Notes: generated by a model from the sequence alone, not told the origin. DNA of 34,896 bases from Amphimedon queenslandica (GCF_000090795.2 NW_003546888.1:9310-44205), one strand, 5' to 3'; counted from the stretch's first letter, positions 11,470 through 23,464 are shown. Made by a program: numbers and translations.

Positions 11470-12294
11470 GAAAATTGATTTATAAAACACTTGGTATACA
11501 TGTACAAGAATTTGTCATGCAATCAAATAATTCAATTAGATACAAGTAGAGATACTGCCATTACTATTCATTCATTCATTCATGCATGTGCATGTACAAA
11601 TTATTCTTACTATCATTATAACTAACAATGTTAAAACAAAAGAACACAAAAAAAGACAATAAAAAAAGGAAAATCCAGAGGATTGAGAGAAAAAAACAAA
11701 TAAATCAACACAGGGGAAAGATGGAGAGAGAGAGAGAGAGAGAGAGAAAATACAGTCATATAACCACATCCACTGATGGCGGAGAGATGGGTGCACCACA
11801 TTAGTGGACATTACCACACCATACCACCAATAGCCTCTGAAAAAGATGGCTTATAGTTCTTACTGTTAGAAATTGAGTTAGTAATGAATGATGATCTCCA
11901 CCAAAGACATTTCAATGTCTGCACCCACCACAGGCACAGTGACAGCCCAGCTTATTTGATTGACCATATCTATCAGTAAAATAGCAAAATATGCTAATTA
12001 AAATTTCCCAACCTCCCTCCTAGCCACTTTATTAAGAAATTGTAGGAATCACATTCCCATGGATCCAGACTTCTTCAACAACCAGCCCAAAACAAAGGAT
12101 TAACCCAGCCATTAAAAAACAAGAATAAAAGAGTAGGCTTATTGTCTTACAAAAAAGGAGTCTGAGTATAATAATGTAGATTGTAGGGAATTGTTGAAAA
12201 TCTTTATATCAAGCCCTCGATCAAGCCTTTCCTAGAGCATTTAATATAGGTGTGGTCTTTAATGGTAAACCACGCCCCGACATGAGAACACACC
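11470..12294. other. Intergenic region with a (GA)n microsatellite
   Basis: A (GA)n run lies at about 11724-11746, and CATT tetranucleotide repeats at about 11567-11583. No exon is evident. The minus-strand ORF across the GA run is a low-complexity artefact. The region separates the 3' end of the Delta-like gene from the RBM19 promoter. Confidence 0.6.
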
Positions 12295-12310
12295 CACGTG
12301 CGCCCACGTG
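12295..12310. promoter_or_regulatory. Two tandem CACGTG E-boxes just upstream of RBM19
   Basis: CACGTG occurs at 12295-12300 and 12305-12310, in the repeated context CCCACGTG, 10 and 20 nt before the ATG at 12321. CACGTG is the canonical Myc/Max (and USF/TFE) site, and ribosome-biogenesis genes are classic Myc targets. Placement this near the ATG suggests a compact promoter with a very short 5' UTR, or sites within the 5' UTR. The motif is seen; binding is inferred. Confidence 0.55.
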
Positions 12311-12320
12311 CTCATTCAAA

Positions 12321-15300
12321 ATGTCTTCTAGAGTCATTGTAAAAAATCTTCCCAGCAAAGCAACGAGCAAAGAACTTAAGGAGCATTTCTCAAAATGTGG
12401 TCAGGTAATTAATGCATTGATCTAAATTACTTTGAATCAAATTTATTCAATTAATTATTAATTAATTAACACATTGATATGATTTTGAGTTAATTATCTT
12501 TAATTTTTATATTTTATAGATAACAGATGTTAAACTCATGTACACTCGTTCCGGTACTTTCCGTAGATTTGCCTTCGTTGGTTATTCCGATTCATTTTCA
12601 GCCCAAGAGTCCATTAAATATTTCAACAATACTTACATTGGTACATCAAAGATCCAAGTAATTGAAGCAAAGTCTTTCGGGGACTCTTCCATTCCTCGTC
12701 CTTGGAGCAGATACTCTACTGGCAGCTCAACCAATCAAATCTATGAGAAGAAGAGGAAGTCAACTAAGGACTCAAGTATTGAAGAGGAGGGACAGAAAGA
12801 GAAGGAGGAGGGGAGGAAGAGTAAGAGACTGAAGCTCAATGAGGATTTTCATCAAAGTCAGTTAGCGTCACTTATCAACGAACTCGAGGAACTAAAGTCG
12901 GAACCTGGTTTTATGGAGTTTCTTGTTGCTAACGAGCGTGGGCGTTCCTCAGAGACGTGGTCAAATGAAGGGAAGGGTGGCTCAGAGAATGATAAGAAAA
13001 AGAAGAAACGAAAGGAAGTGGAAATCGATGAAGATGAAACCAATAATTGTAAGAAACTATTATAAAATTGTATTACTTTGGTTATTTAAGTCTATGAAGT
13101 CTTTACTTATGCACAGGGTTTCCCACAAAGCATGCTAAGTGAGCTAAACAGTAAATGGCATTTTAAAACAACTTTTAAAATTCATAAAAAAATTCAATTT
13201 GATTGGAATCAGCTCAATGTTGTAACGAAATGTATATGTGTTAGAAAAAATTATAAAATTGGAGGGTCCTCACGGTCACCTAGCCATTTCATTAAATTTG
13301 GTCAAGCAGAGGCTTTGGCCCAATTTTTAGCAGCTTTAAAAATTTGTAAAAAAAATTAAACTTGATCAGAATCAGCTCAAACTTTCTACACAACATGAGT
13401 ACATTTATGTGCATTAGAAAAAATTATTAAAATAAGGAATTCTTATCTTTTTATTTTTGACATAATTTGGCCAGAATCCCTGTACTACAGTACAGGGACT
13501 TGGGCCCAATTTTTGACCGACTTTAAAAATTTGTAAAAATTCAAACTTGCTTGGAATCAGGTCAAACTTTCTACACAGCATTAGTACATGTATATGTATG
13601 TAAAAAATTATTAAAATGGGAAATTTTCTATTTTTCATTTTCGGTGGAATTTGACCGAAGCCCCTGTACAGGGGCTTTGGACTTCGGCCAAATTTTGAAG
13701 CATTTTTAAAAATTTATAAAAAATTCAAACTTGATCAGAATCAGCTCAAACTTTCCACACAACATAAGTACATGTATGTGTATAAGAAAAAAATTATTAA
13801 AATGGAAAATTTTCATCTTCACATTTTCGACAAAATTTTTGAACAACTTTAAACATTTCATTAAAATCTGAACTTGTTTGAAATAACAAAAACGTACATG
13901 TACATGAGCAGTTTTGAGCACTATACCATAACCCTGTGAGAAACCCTGCTTATAAATATATGTGTTACTTAATGTACAATGTATGTGATTTATTGTGTAT
14001 CCTTTTTATTGTAGTAGCACGAGTTCCTTCCTCGGTCTCTGATCTAGAGTTCCTTAAATCAAAAGTCGTTGAACACGTAACAGATGAAACAAGAGAGGAA
14101 GAGAGAGAAGAAGAGAGTGAGCCACCACCTCCCCTACACACGATTAGGATGAGAGGTCTCCCTTATGATGCATCAGAGAAACATGTACACAAGTTCTTCT
14201 CTCCAATCCAACTATCAAACATCAGACTACTGAAAGATGATAGGGAGAGGTGCAGTGGACTGGCCTTTGTTGATGTAATGAGTGAGACTGACTTGAAAGA
14301 AGCAATGAAGAGAAATAAAGGAAGGATGGGTAGACGATATATTGAGCTAGTTGTGGACACTGGGTCAAAAGAGAAGACTGTTAAAGAGAAGAGTAAGAGG
14401 CCCTGGGAAGAGAAGGAAGATGAGGAGACTGTGGAATCAATAGCAGACTCTGGTCGAATCTTTATTCGTAATCTTCCATATACAACTACTGAAGAGGAAC
14501 TGACTGAGTTATTTGAGGAGTATGGTCAGTTATCTGAGATTAATTTACTGGTTGATAAGAGCACTGGATCCTCCATTGGTCTGGGATATGTAACGTTCAT
14601 GTTCCCTGAACATGCTGTCAAGGCATTCTCAGAATTAGACGGTCAAGTATTTCAAGGGAGGCTCTTACACTTGCTGCCCTCGAAACCTCCAAATAAGGAA
14701 GTGGGTGTGGTCAAGAGTATTGAGCCCGAGACACAGTCATCATCGTTTAAGTCAAAACAAAAGGAAAAATTGAAATCGGAGGCTGGGAGTTCACATAATT
14801 GGAATACTCTGTTTTTAGGATCTAACGCTGTTGCTGATTCTACTGCTGATCAGTTTGGTGTGAGAAAGAGTGAACTATTGGATCTTGATACAACTCAGTC
14901 ACTGGCTGTTAGATTAGCTCTCGGCGAAACACAACTGGTCAATGAAACCAGAGAATTTCTAGAATCACACGGTGTGAAGCTTAACTCGTTTGATACTGAG
15001 GAAAATGAGCTTACAAGAAAAAGAAGCAAAAATGTTATATTAGTGAAGAATCTCCCGTTTGGTACCAGCACTAAAGAATTAACTGAATTATTTGCACCCT
15101 TTGGTTCTCTGTCTCGTGTCATTCTACCTCCTGCTGGTATATCAGCTCTGGTTGAGTACTCCTCTTCCTCTAATGCTAAAGTAGCTTTTAAGAAGTTGTC
15201 ATACTGTGAGTTTAAACACCTTCCACTCTACCTGGAGTGGGCTCCATTTGGAGTAATGAGTGGTGAACCCTCTCAACCTGTTAAGGATACTGGTAAGGCT

Positions 15301-16002
15301 GAAGAGTCTTCAAGTATTTTTGTGAAGAATTTGAATTTCTCTACGACAGATGACGGTCTAAGCTCTCACTTTAAAGAGAGAGTGGGTGGTGTTGTCTCAG
15401 CTAAGGTTTCTAAGAAATACACTCCAAAGGCTGGAGGAGGAGCATCGCTATCAATGGGTTTTGGGTTTGTTACTTTTTCATCTAAAACAGCTGCCCTGAA
15501 AGCTTTAAAAGAGCTTCAGAGTTCATTGCTAGATGGACACAAACTAGAATTGCAATTGTCTCATTCTGCTCCATCCGTCAGTGATGCTGCCTCTGCTACT
15601 AGTCACAAGGTGACTAAGAGTCTGATGCCTAAAGGTCCCAAGAATAAGATATTAATTAGGAACGTTCCTTTCGAGGCCTCAAGGAAAGAGCTCTCTCAAT
15701 TGTTGTCGACTTTTGGTAAAATTAAAAACCTTCGTTTGCCAAAGAAACAGAATGAGCCTAATTCTCATCGTGGATTTTGTTTCGTCGAGTACTCTACTAC
15801 CGAGGACGCTCGTAGTGCTTTTGAGTCTCTTGCTGACTCGACTCATTTATACGGGCGGAGACTGGTCCTTGAGTGGGCGGAAGGTGACGATACTGTTGAT
15901 GACATTCGTGCTAAGACTGCTCTCAGGTTTTACAAGGGAGAGGAGGGACCCGAGAAAAAGAAATCAAAGAGAATTACAATAAGTGATAATGATATCGATT
16001 AA
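12321..16002 (+). CDS. RBM19: RBM19 / Mrd1, multi-RRM pre-rRNA processing protein
   Basis: Three exons: 12321-12404, 12520-13048, 14015-16002, totalling 2601 nt, or 866 codons plus stop, with matching phases (0, then 1). This is close to yeast Mrd1 and somewhat shorter than vertebrate RBM19. Six RRMs are visible: the first starts at VIVKNLP in exon 1 and is completed in exon 2 (RRFAFVGY); then IRMRGLPYD..GLAFVDV; IFIRNLPYT..GLGYVTF; VILVKNLPF..ALVEY (shortened loop); IFVKNLNF..GFGFVTF; ILIRNVPF..GFCFVEY. The linker after RRM1 is rich in K/E/R with nuclear-signal-like clusters. The C-terminus (DDIRAKTALRF) fits the family. The family acts in the nucleolus in small-subunit pre-rRNA processing (U3 snoRNA-dependent cleavages). 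Exon 1 ends in GQ|GTAATT, splitting RRM1. No irregularities seen. Confidence 0.95.
13145..13900. repeat. Tandem array of a roughly 185-nt repeat inside RBM19 intron 2
   Basis: The anchor AATCAGCTCAAACTTTC.AC occurs near 13370, 13554 and 13738, with a diverged copy near 13207, giving a period of about 180-186 nt. Each unit carries AATTATTAAAAT.G.AA and a short GC-rich palindrome (TGTACTACAGTACA near 13490; CCCCTGTACAGGGG near 13661). Dispersed relatives sit in the intron at about 7600-8035, at 17755-17950, and reversed at about 33390-33470. Confidence 0.75.
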
Positions 16003-16502
16003 TTGTTTAATAAAATAATTTCAAATAATTATTTTAATGAATTGATTTAAAATAATTTAATAAACCGTCATGCAGGTTACTGAAATCTTTAAAAGCATTC
16101 TATCAGCTATGCTTTAAAAGGCAACTGATTATTGTATTAATAAAAATTTTCACTTTAATATATAGTAAAGAACAGCATCACAAGCTGGTGAGTATTGCAC
16201 AATAAAATTGGTAGAGGTTATGCCAGTACCCAAAGTATGATTATTATTATTATTTATTCATTACATACATTGTTTTTTACTCTAATAAAAATAATTTTAA
16301 TCACATTTACAAGAACAAGGATGACAACCATATTTGTTACAGCAATGTATGCATGATCACAACAATTTCAATCTTTTCTAAACTTGACTTGAGTTCTTGT
16401 TAATGCGGCCTTGCTATTTATTTGTTGATGATCTGAAGTTTAAAATCTAACAAAAAACTTTAAAATAATAAATAAAACTCACTTGTTCTGCCAATGTCTA
16501 TA

Positions 16503-16707
16503 TAAGGCCACTCCAATTTGATTCCTTGTTTCCCATTACCCGCCCGCATGGGGCCGCATCGCTATTCATTATTGCGGTTTTTCATTGATTATACAAGCAA
16601 TTTATACAGCTGATAATGAATAAATTTAATGAAAATGAACAAACCCGCCCGCCCGCATCAGGCCCGCCTCTGTAATGGGAAACTATGAATCTTATTGGAG
16701 TGGCCTA
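16503..16707. mobile_element. Short MITE with about 37-bp terminal inverted repeats
   Basis: TAAGGCCACTCCAATTTGAT..TTTCCCATTAC at the left end is mirrored by GTAATGGGAAAC..ATTGGAGTGGCCTAAA at the right. The interior is mostly AT with GCCCGC-rich segments at both ends. There is no ORF of its own. Length and structure fit a non-autonomous DNA transposon; the superfamily is not determined. Confidence 0.8.
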
Positions 16708-16887
16708 AATGTACACCATAGGTTTTATAAAATTTATAAAAACCTATGTAACCCATATAAACAAAAACCTTGCGAAAATGCTTGGACCCATCTTCTGTTG
16801 ATCTGGCTTTGGTCCAGCAGTAATGATTACTGCATGAGTGCTGGTAAAACTTGAAGGAGACACATCTTGATCTTACAATCATTGATT

Positions 16888-16909
16888 GGGGCGAGCCTGA
16901 GCTCGCCCC
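16888..16909. repeat. GC-rich palindrome GGGGCGAGC/GCTCGCCCC
   Basis: Nine-base perfect arms (16888-16896 and 16901-16909) around CTGA, in AT-rich surroundings. The same half-site (GGCTCGCCCC) recurs near 17489-17498 and, diverged, as GGGGCAAGCC near 1346, so it probably marks an end or joint of the dispersed repeat. Confidence 0.7.
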
Positions 16910-17244
16910 ACTGTCTGTATATGTCCTCGTACGTCACCCCTATTTATGCGTAGATCTAATACGGTAGATTCTATGCATTACCAATGCAATATAAAGTCAA
17001 TTTTCAATTTTTCATTAAAAGTGGGAGCGGTCACAGTAAAATGAAAATGGCAACCAACACACTGGAAGAATTCATGAGCTTTCTAGCAGCAATATAAAGC
17101 AGATACACCGTCCAAAGACTTCTCCAGCAGCTATAGAAGGTTTTAAATTCAATTAATAACCTATGAAGCTCGTCTTTATTGATGCAATTGCTATTAAAAC
17201 TGTGAAAGTCAATCAAGCTTTTTCTCAGTCATCTTAACATTGGA

Positions 17245-17520
17245 TAATATTATATCTAAAGCTAAGTAAAGCATCTTTACAGACATTTATAGGCAAGAAA
17301 TGTGTATGTGAAACTAGAAGACTAAAAGTTAAATAAAATAAATGATATAAAGTGATTTTATCAGCAGCATTAAACTTTTATCATGTAAATCATGCTTGCT
17401 ATGCCTAAATCATGATGCATGCTTTGAAATCATCGGTAGTAGATTATAGATGGATAGATCCAGTGCCATATAATTGCTTTGCTAGCTTAGGCTCGCCCCT
17501 TAATGTTCTACATTCTTCTA
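17245..17520 (-). repeat. Dispersed repeat, copy 2 (inverted relative to 1325-1560)
   Basis: The reverse complement reads GGGGCGAGCCTAAGCTAGCA..CACTGGATCT..CAAAGCATGC..GGCATAGCAAGCAT..CATTTCTTGCCTA..ATGTCTGTAAAG, collinear with 1325-1560. Additional homology continues toward 17080-17180 (GCTGGAGAAGTCTTT on the minus strand), matching the blocks at 1747 and 2376. Confidence 0.7.
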
Positions 17521-17754
17521 GTACAGACAATTCTGTGCGTGTGTGTTTGTGTGTGTATGTCTGGGTAGTTACTGTATAATTAATTATGGACATATCTTTC
17601 TTCCCAATAAGGATTACCATTACACTCATTAATGAACCATAAAAACTAATCAACCAAACCAATAGATCACATGCACACACACACACACATAGAGGTGGTA
17701 TAATGCTCATAATACATAAGAAACAGCTCATAGCATAGGGCATCAATAATGTAT

Positions 17755-17950
17755 CAAAAAATGTAATAAAAATTTGGGGTGATTGGGTGATTCCATAGCT
17801 ATTTTTTGAAAAGGACCATATGCTATATAGTACAGGTTATTTTTCAAATTTTGGCATATATATTTTTAAATATGGTTGTAACTTGAAAAATTGAATTGGG
17901 AATCAGCTCAAACTTTCTACATAGCATAAGGACATTGATATGCATTAGAA
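17755..17950 (+). repeat. Dispersed single copy of the RBM19-intron repeat family
   Basis: Contains GGAATCAGCTCAAACTTTCTACATAGCATAAGGACATTG-like sequence (in two parts, about 17899-17937) and the preceding AAATTTTGG / ACTTGAAAAATTGAATTG words shared with the tandem units at 13370-13740. Non-coding. Confidence 0.6.
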
Positions 17951-18438
17951 AATGTAATTATTGTAGTGGGACTGATACTGTTCTGATTATAGAGTGTCCA
18001 CAATAGTTACTATAATATTGTATTGACTATGATTGAAATAGTGTGACATGATTAACAGTACATTAACCCTATTCCTATTACTGGCTTCTTACCTTCTTTA
18101 AGAAGCACTCCCTGTAGTATATTTTCAGGTACTTCCTTACCCACTCTTCACCTGAAATGAGCTAACTTATCAATCATCTCTATTACCAGATATCAGAACT
18201 ACGAATAGTTTGATGATGTCATTTACAGTCATTAAACAAAACCCTTAAACTTAGCAAGTTACAGAAACCCAATGAGGGGTCCTTTGAGCAAATTTAAAAA
18301 ATTAATTTTGATAAAAGAATTTCACTGCCGAAAAGAAAGATATAAAAACCATTATAATTAAATTACGTAAAATTAAAATAATAACTACAGTCACACTCAC
18401 ACAGCCACATTAATTTTAATAAGCTTGCATAGGCCATG

Positions 18439-18640
18439 TTATAATTGATAATTGTCATGGGTTCTGTCTGATGAAAGGAATTCTTTCACTTCAGCTTTTA
18501 CTCTTCCAAATTCCTCTGGATGATCGTCACAAACTTGAAGTACTTTCCTCCAGGTCACTCCTTTATTGGAATCCATCCATTTCTCAAATACTAGTATCAG
18601 CTTATCAGAGGCTGACTTTTCACTATGCAAATAATTCAAA
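18439..18640 (-). pseudogene. Orphan Death-domain half-exon downstream of copy A
   Basis: Reads ASDKLILVFEKWMDSNKG, then VTWRKVLQVC..PEEFGRVKAEVKEFL, then a stop. This fits helices 4-6 of a Death domain (the K-L..W...TW..LL pattern). No exon for helices 1-3 is visible upstream. A splice acceptor precedes it (GCATAG|T, phase 2; or TCAG|CC, phase 1, which would accept the phase-1 linker exon of the Kelch gene). The upstream gene ends with TGA at 18774 in both copies. It may be a relic of an ancestral terminal exon or a rarely used alternative one. A homologous fragment lies at 26255-26386. Confidence 0.5.
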
Positions 18641-18773
18641 AAATGAGAGTCAGAGCAAAGGAAAAAACAATAATAGACCAGTGGAACATTACATTAATAT
18701 AGCATTTTAAAATAAAAATAATTTAAAATAGAAAATAACATGAGGTAAAAAACTAAAATTATTAAGTGCAACA

Positions 18774-21700
18774 TCATTTACCGTTAGCTCTAACTCTTTT
18801 CAAAGATTGTTCAAATTCAAGTGCACCTTCCAAAGCTGCTGTCCATTTGTCCCTCAAGAGATTAGCAGCAAATTCTATTGGTCCCCCAACACTAGACAGA
18901 GCCTCAAGATACTTCACACAATGCTTCTCTAGGTCAGACTTAGAGTCCAATAGATTCATTATAGCTAGAAAGCTTGAGGCTATAGCATCATAAGTAGGTG
19001 ACCTCTGAACCTGCTGGGTAATGATTTTAGCTTCAAACAGTTTGTTAGCAATTTCTTTAAGTGAACTCTCCAAAATGTAAGCAAAATCAGAGTGATTCTC
19101 ATTCATAACTTGCTTGATCTTTTGTTTAGCTGCTTTAATATCAAAACCTATAATAACAATAGTCATAGCTAGTCATAACATGTTATGTACATGTACATAA
19201 CATGTTATGTACATGTACATGTACCTCCTTCTCTTCTTTTAGTTGGTACTGACTTAATTTCATCACTGCCACTACCACTAGGAGCAGCTATAATAGATAT
19301 AATGTATAACATAATATATTAGATGAATAACTTGAAATTATACCTGATGCAATAGGATGAGCTGTTCTTTGTGATCTGTGAATGTATAGTGTAACAGGAT
19401 CAGCCACACCTTCTATTGGGACAGAGTAGTGTAGTGTAGGAACAGCATTAAGTGATGAATAGATTGATATCAGACAAGATGGAGGAAGAGAATAATTTTT
19501 GTCACCAAAATTGTCAATTTCCTTTTGATGAAACTGTATAATGAAATTAATTCATTGACACATCATAGCTACAGTATTATTTCTTTACCTTGACAGGTTT
19601 CATGTGAGGCTCAATAGTCCATCCAGTAAATGGTTTCTCTTGTGGAGCATCAAACTTTAATTCAATATAACCATCAGGAGATGCAATACAAAAGTATTTA
19701 TGAGGTCCTCTTTCAGCTAGTGAGTGTTCTTTCTTAATAAACTGTGCACAAAATATCATTAAAAATGACTTAATGGCGGCTCACCTCAAGAAGTGCATTC
19801 AAATTTTTAGCAGCAGTAAAAGTCACTACATCTTCTACACCTTTCTCCTCATAATAAACCAGTCCAGCATAGGTTTCAGCCTTTAAGAATTCTTTAGATC
19901 TATTTTCAGTACTATTTGATTCCTCCAATTGGTGCTGCTGAAGTAATGCATCATTACCTACAGTATAACATGAAAGAAGAAATAAAACTACACTGTACAT
20001 GACAATGATCATGAATAAAACTTACCCCCAGAAGATGACGAGTTCTTTGTCCTGATACTGGACCCAGGCTCTGATAAAGGATCTATAACAAATCAGTTAT
20101 CAATAATTATAAGCAATTAAGCATAATTTCTAACCAGCTGATGAAACTTCTGATGAAGAACTGGAACTACCTCCTCCTCCTCCTCCTCCTCCATCACAGC
20201 CACAGACAGATACAAGACAGAACTTCTCCCGTTTATGGATCCATACCAACTATCAGTCCTAAACTCTCCTCCCTCTACTAATGTGAACTGGTAAGGAAGA
20301 CTGGCTGTGCCCACAGGAGCTATTGCAAACTTTAAGTATCCTCCAAGATCTGGTTGTCCTGTTAAATCAATGCAGTGCTGTATCTCTAGTTGTAGTGGCT
20401 TCAGTAGAGGCTTTGAGAGTGATACTGCATACACAGCACTCACTAGCACAGTATTAGGAGGAAACTGGAACTGCCCTCCTACAAGAGCAACCACTGCTGC
20501 TTCTACTGTCTCAGAGGGCAGTAAGCTGTCTTCTTGTACTCCAATCCTTAGACCATATTTCTCCCAATTCATCAGTTGAGGTTTGTCTCCTTGAATTAAG
20601 AACAGATTCTTCTCTGCTACCTGGACATCACTCAGATATTCCAAATTATCTGTTACATACATGTAATTATTAAGTAAAATAATCAATGTCTTTCTTAAAC
20701 ATACCCATTGAGGGGATCAAGTAGTCAAATTGTACACCAACAGAATTAGTTCCTTTGATGCTAAATTGATCATGTTCATGTAGAGTGACATCCATCTTCT
20801 CTTTCTTAACAATGATTTGATCTTCTACACAAAATCATAACGTGATCAAAATAGCAAGTATTAAAACTAACAATATACATGATACTGAACAACTCATAAT
20901 AAGGTTAGCATGTATTAGAAAACAGCATGTTCAGCAGCTGACCTAAATGAATCTGTTTCTCTTTAATATCCTGATCCTCTAGTTCAATGAATTTAGCTCC
21001 ATACACTGGAACTACATAAATAGAAAAATTGTTTTAGCTTATGACCAAATTAAAATGAAGCAAACCTATGCAAGTCACATAACCATGATTTAATAATATT
21101 ACCTTTAGTGACAGGCACTAACTGCTTCTCAATTTCCTGCAGTCGTAATTCAAGTCTTTGTATTATTTCCTCTTTTCCCATAAGAGCAGCAGCACTAGAA
21201 ACTAAAAATGTATTTAATAATGTTTGTACAGTAATGGAAGCACAATACAATACAATAGAACTGTATTAAGGTGATAGATGTAGCTATGATCTTTAAAGTA
21301 ATGGACTAGTTTATGTAATTTTGATTTACCTGATAGTGATTGAGTCTCCAGTAGTGCTTCCTGAAGTGATTGGTTGTTAATTCTAGCCACTTGTAGATCA
21401 TGACGTAAAGACTCATTAAGCTCCTTTACTGTCATGTATTCATTCATTCCAATCAATTCCTTTCTTCTTTCTTTTAGTATTAGTTCATAAAACAAAGGAA
21501 TATTAAGTGAATTTAATACTGGACCCACTGACCATTGACCATCATTAAAAACTGAGGGAGAGAAGGAGTAAAATAAGTTAGTGAGACTGAATGGCTAAAT
21601 TACACTTCTGAATTTCAGGAAAATGTATCATTCTATATCTACATGTACTTATGACTTTCTATCTTTTAAGTATTTAACAGTGGTATTAATTACATGTATC

Positions 21701-23412
21701 TACCATAATTAATTTTGCATTACGTTCAGTCATTCACCAACATGTAGTTTTGGTCAGTGTGGATTAGCACATGCATACAATTTTTTGATATAAATAAATA
21801 ATAATCTTACCTAGCTCTACTACCATTGTGATATTAGGATCAGTCACAGGTGTAGCAAACCATTTCATTACTCCTCCTCCTATGTCTTTCTGTTCAGTCT
21901 TTACAATACCTCCGACTATTATCAGGAACACATGATTAGGGTCAAGAAAAAAAGATGATACAGTATGATAGAATCTACCAGTAATGGAATCAGGTAGAGG
22001 AATCTGTAGCAAATAAGAAGTAGAGTATACAGTTAATACAGAGTGATGTTGGTATCAGTTATTGGATAGTTTGATGTACAGTAGGTGGCTGCAGGGTCAG
22101 AATTTAGGGGCAGTGCTCAAAATAATAGCAAAGGGACAGATGAGATTACAAATTTTAAGCCCACCCTAAGCAACTATTCCACTTCTGGTCTGACTTATTT
22201 GCTTGAATAATACCAAAAATTTAAGTTAATTCACCTTTATAATAATATACTAGTATGATGACTACATGTAACTAATACCTTCATCCAATTGTACTGGTTT
22301 GTGTCTAATAATAAACATTCATTCACTAGTTCATCATTATCATCCATTCCACCAATCACTACTAGTGTAGGTGAGGTAGAGACACCACTGATAATAGTAC
22401 TGGCATGACGATCTCTTCCTTGAGGCCACAGTCCATCATTAGGTATTGGTGCTGGTTTAATATACTCCCAGTTCTAGAAAATACATGAAAAATGTATTAT
22501 TCTCACTGTTAATGGCTTTATTATACTGATAGTGTATAACTTACTATTGTATTATGTGATAATTGAAACAAGTAGATACTATTAGCAGAAATATCTCTAT
22601 TACCATCAGTCACTAGTCCTCCATACATAATTCCTTTATTATGATTGATCCTTTCAACTATAAAGTTACTAGTTGGTGGAAAGCACTGTCCACTGACAGA
22701 TGGAACAATCCATTGACCTAAAATACAATGTATCAGGAATTGCATGTTATTATTTATGCAATGTATAGGATAAAAAGTACTACAATAATTAAACTACATG
22801 TAATTTAATTCCAGCCTCAAAATAACAAACTTCTATAAAATACAATGAGTCACTTACCATTGGACAGGTTGTAAATATTCTGTTCATTAGTACCAAGACG
22901 ATCATCAACACCAGGTATCATAATTGTATTATATTCAAATTGATGATGATACTGTGTAGTAGTTGATATAGGACAATATCCACCAATAACCAGCAATTGT
23001 TGAGGTTCACCTTCACTTCCCATTACTATCATGCCCCCATAGCCTCTCTTAGTCACAGAATTGTCACTAGTTGGTTGTAATTCTTTCCATTGAAGAGTTA
23101 AAGTGTTTAAACAGTTCAAACTGTTATGGTAGCAACTGCCATGGCCACAAAAACCACCAAAATAATAAATATTATTATTAATGGTGGTACAGGAGACTCC
23201 TTTAATTCCCAAGGGAGGAGTACCTCTAGTAGGTTGAGAGGACCAAACACCAGATAACAAGTTAAACGCATCAATAGCAGAAGTACACTTTCTCTTTGTA
23301 GGAGAATCACAGTGTGGCTCATCTAATTCTCTCTGGTGCCCTCCCCAGCAGTACAGGACCTCTCCTACTACTGCAGTTGTGTGTTGAGCTCTCCAATGAA
23401 ATCGATCCTGAC
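18774..23412 (-). CDS. Kelch propeller, coiled coil, ZU5, UPA-like, CARD-like protein, copy A
   Basis: Exons 5' to 3' on minus: 22858-23412, 22545-22717, 22279-22473, 21811-22003, 21330-21551, 21103-21201, 20943-21011, 20705-20824, 20135-20649, 20026-20082, 19785-19957, 19589-19741, 19344-19533, 19225-19287, 18774-19147. The first four carry Kelch-type blades (LYCWGG, IYYFGG, LLVIGG, IMYGG, LVVIGG, LIIVGG). Coiled-coil exons follow (KERRKELIGMNEYM; GKEEIIQRLELRLQEIEKQL). Then ZU5 (YGLRIGVQEDSLLPSE..LVSAVYAVSLS), a UPA-like region, a KR-rich linker, and a helical end (IANKLFEAKIITQQV..PTYDAI) resembling CARD folds. The first exon begins in phase 1 and needs an upstream exon; the only candidate seen is the FoxO exon at 23465. 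One base is missing in an A run at 20232-20234 relative to copy B, shifting the end of ZU5 into a wrong frame; restoring it gives a whole number of codons. Role inferred: cytosolic sensor or adaptor. Confidence 0.75.
19180..19224. repeat. Short tandem and palindromic repeat in copy A intron
   Basis: TGTTATGTACATGTACATAA is repeated almost twice and is itself palindromic (GTTATGTACATGTACATAAC). The matching intron of copy B has only TTACATGTACATGTACCTCC, so the expansion is specific to copy A and abuts the splice donor at 19224. Confidence 0.8.
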
Positions 23413-23464
23413 CTGTAGAATGATAATAGTAAAACATTAACAAAAGAGGAATTAAGGAACCAAC

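Larger units (their letters stand above)
16003..18438. other. Intergenic, repeat-rich region between RBM19 and Kelch copy A
   Basis: Contains no supported exon. It holds a short foldback element (16503-16707), a GC palindrome (16888-16909), the inverted partner of the 1325-1560 repeat, TG/CA microsatellites (about 17536-17558 and 17672-17690), and a dispersed copy of the RBM19-intron repeat (about 17755-17950). Its right end (from about 18260) is homologous to the flank of copy B at about 26112, marking the duplication edge. Confidence 0.6.

Noticed and set aside
11572-11817. Minus-strand ORF rich in Ser/Leu over the GA microsatellite
   Set aside because: Low-complexity translation of a simple repeat.
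18641-18770. A hidden exon for Death-domain helices 1-3 between the CARD stop and the orphan fragment
   Set aside because: The stretch is AT-rich with stops in each plausible phase, and copy B does not preserve a frame.
20307-20579. Plus-strand ORFs opposite the ZU5 exons (20307-20579, 28042-28314)
   Set aside because: Conserved between copies only because they are antisense to conserved ZU5 coding sequence; the minus strand has the domain and splice sites.
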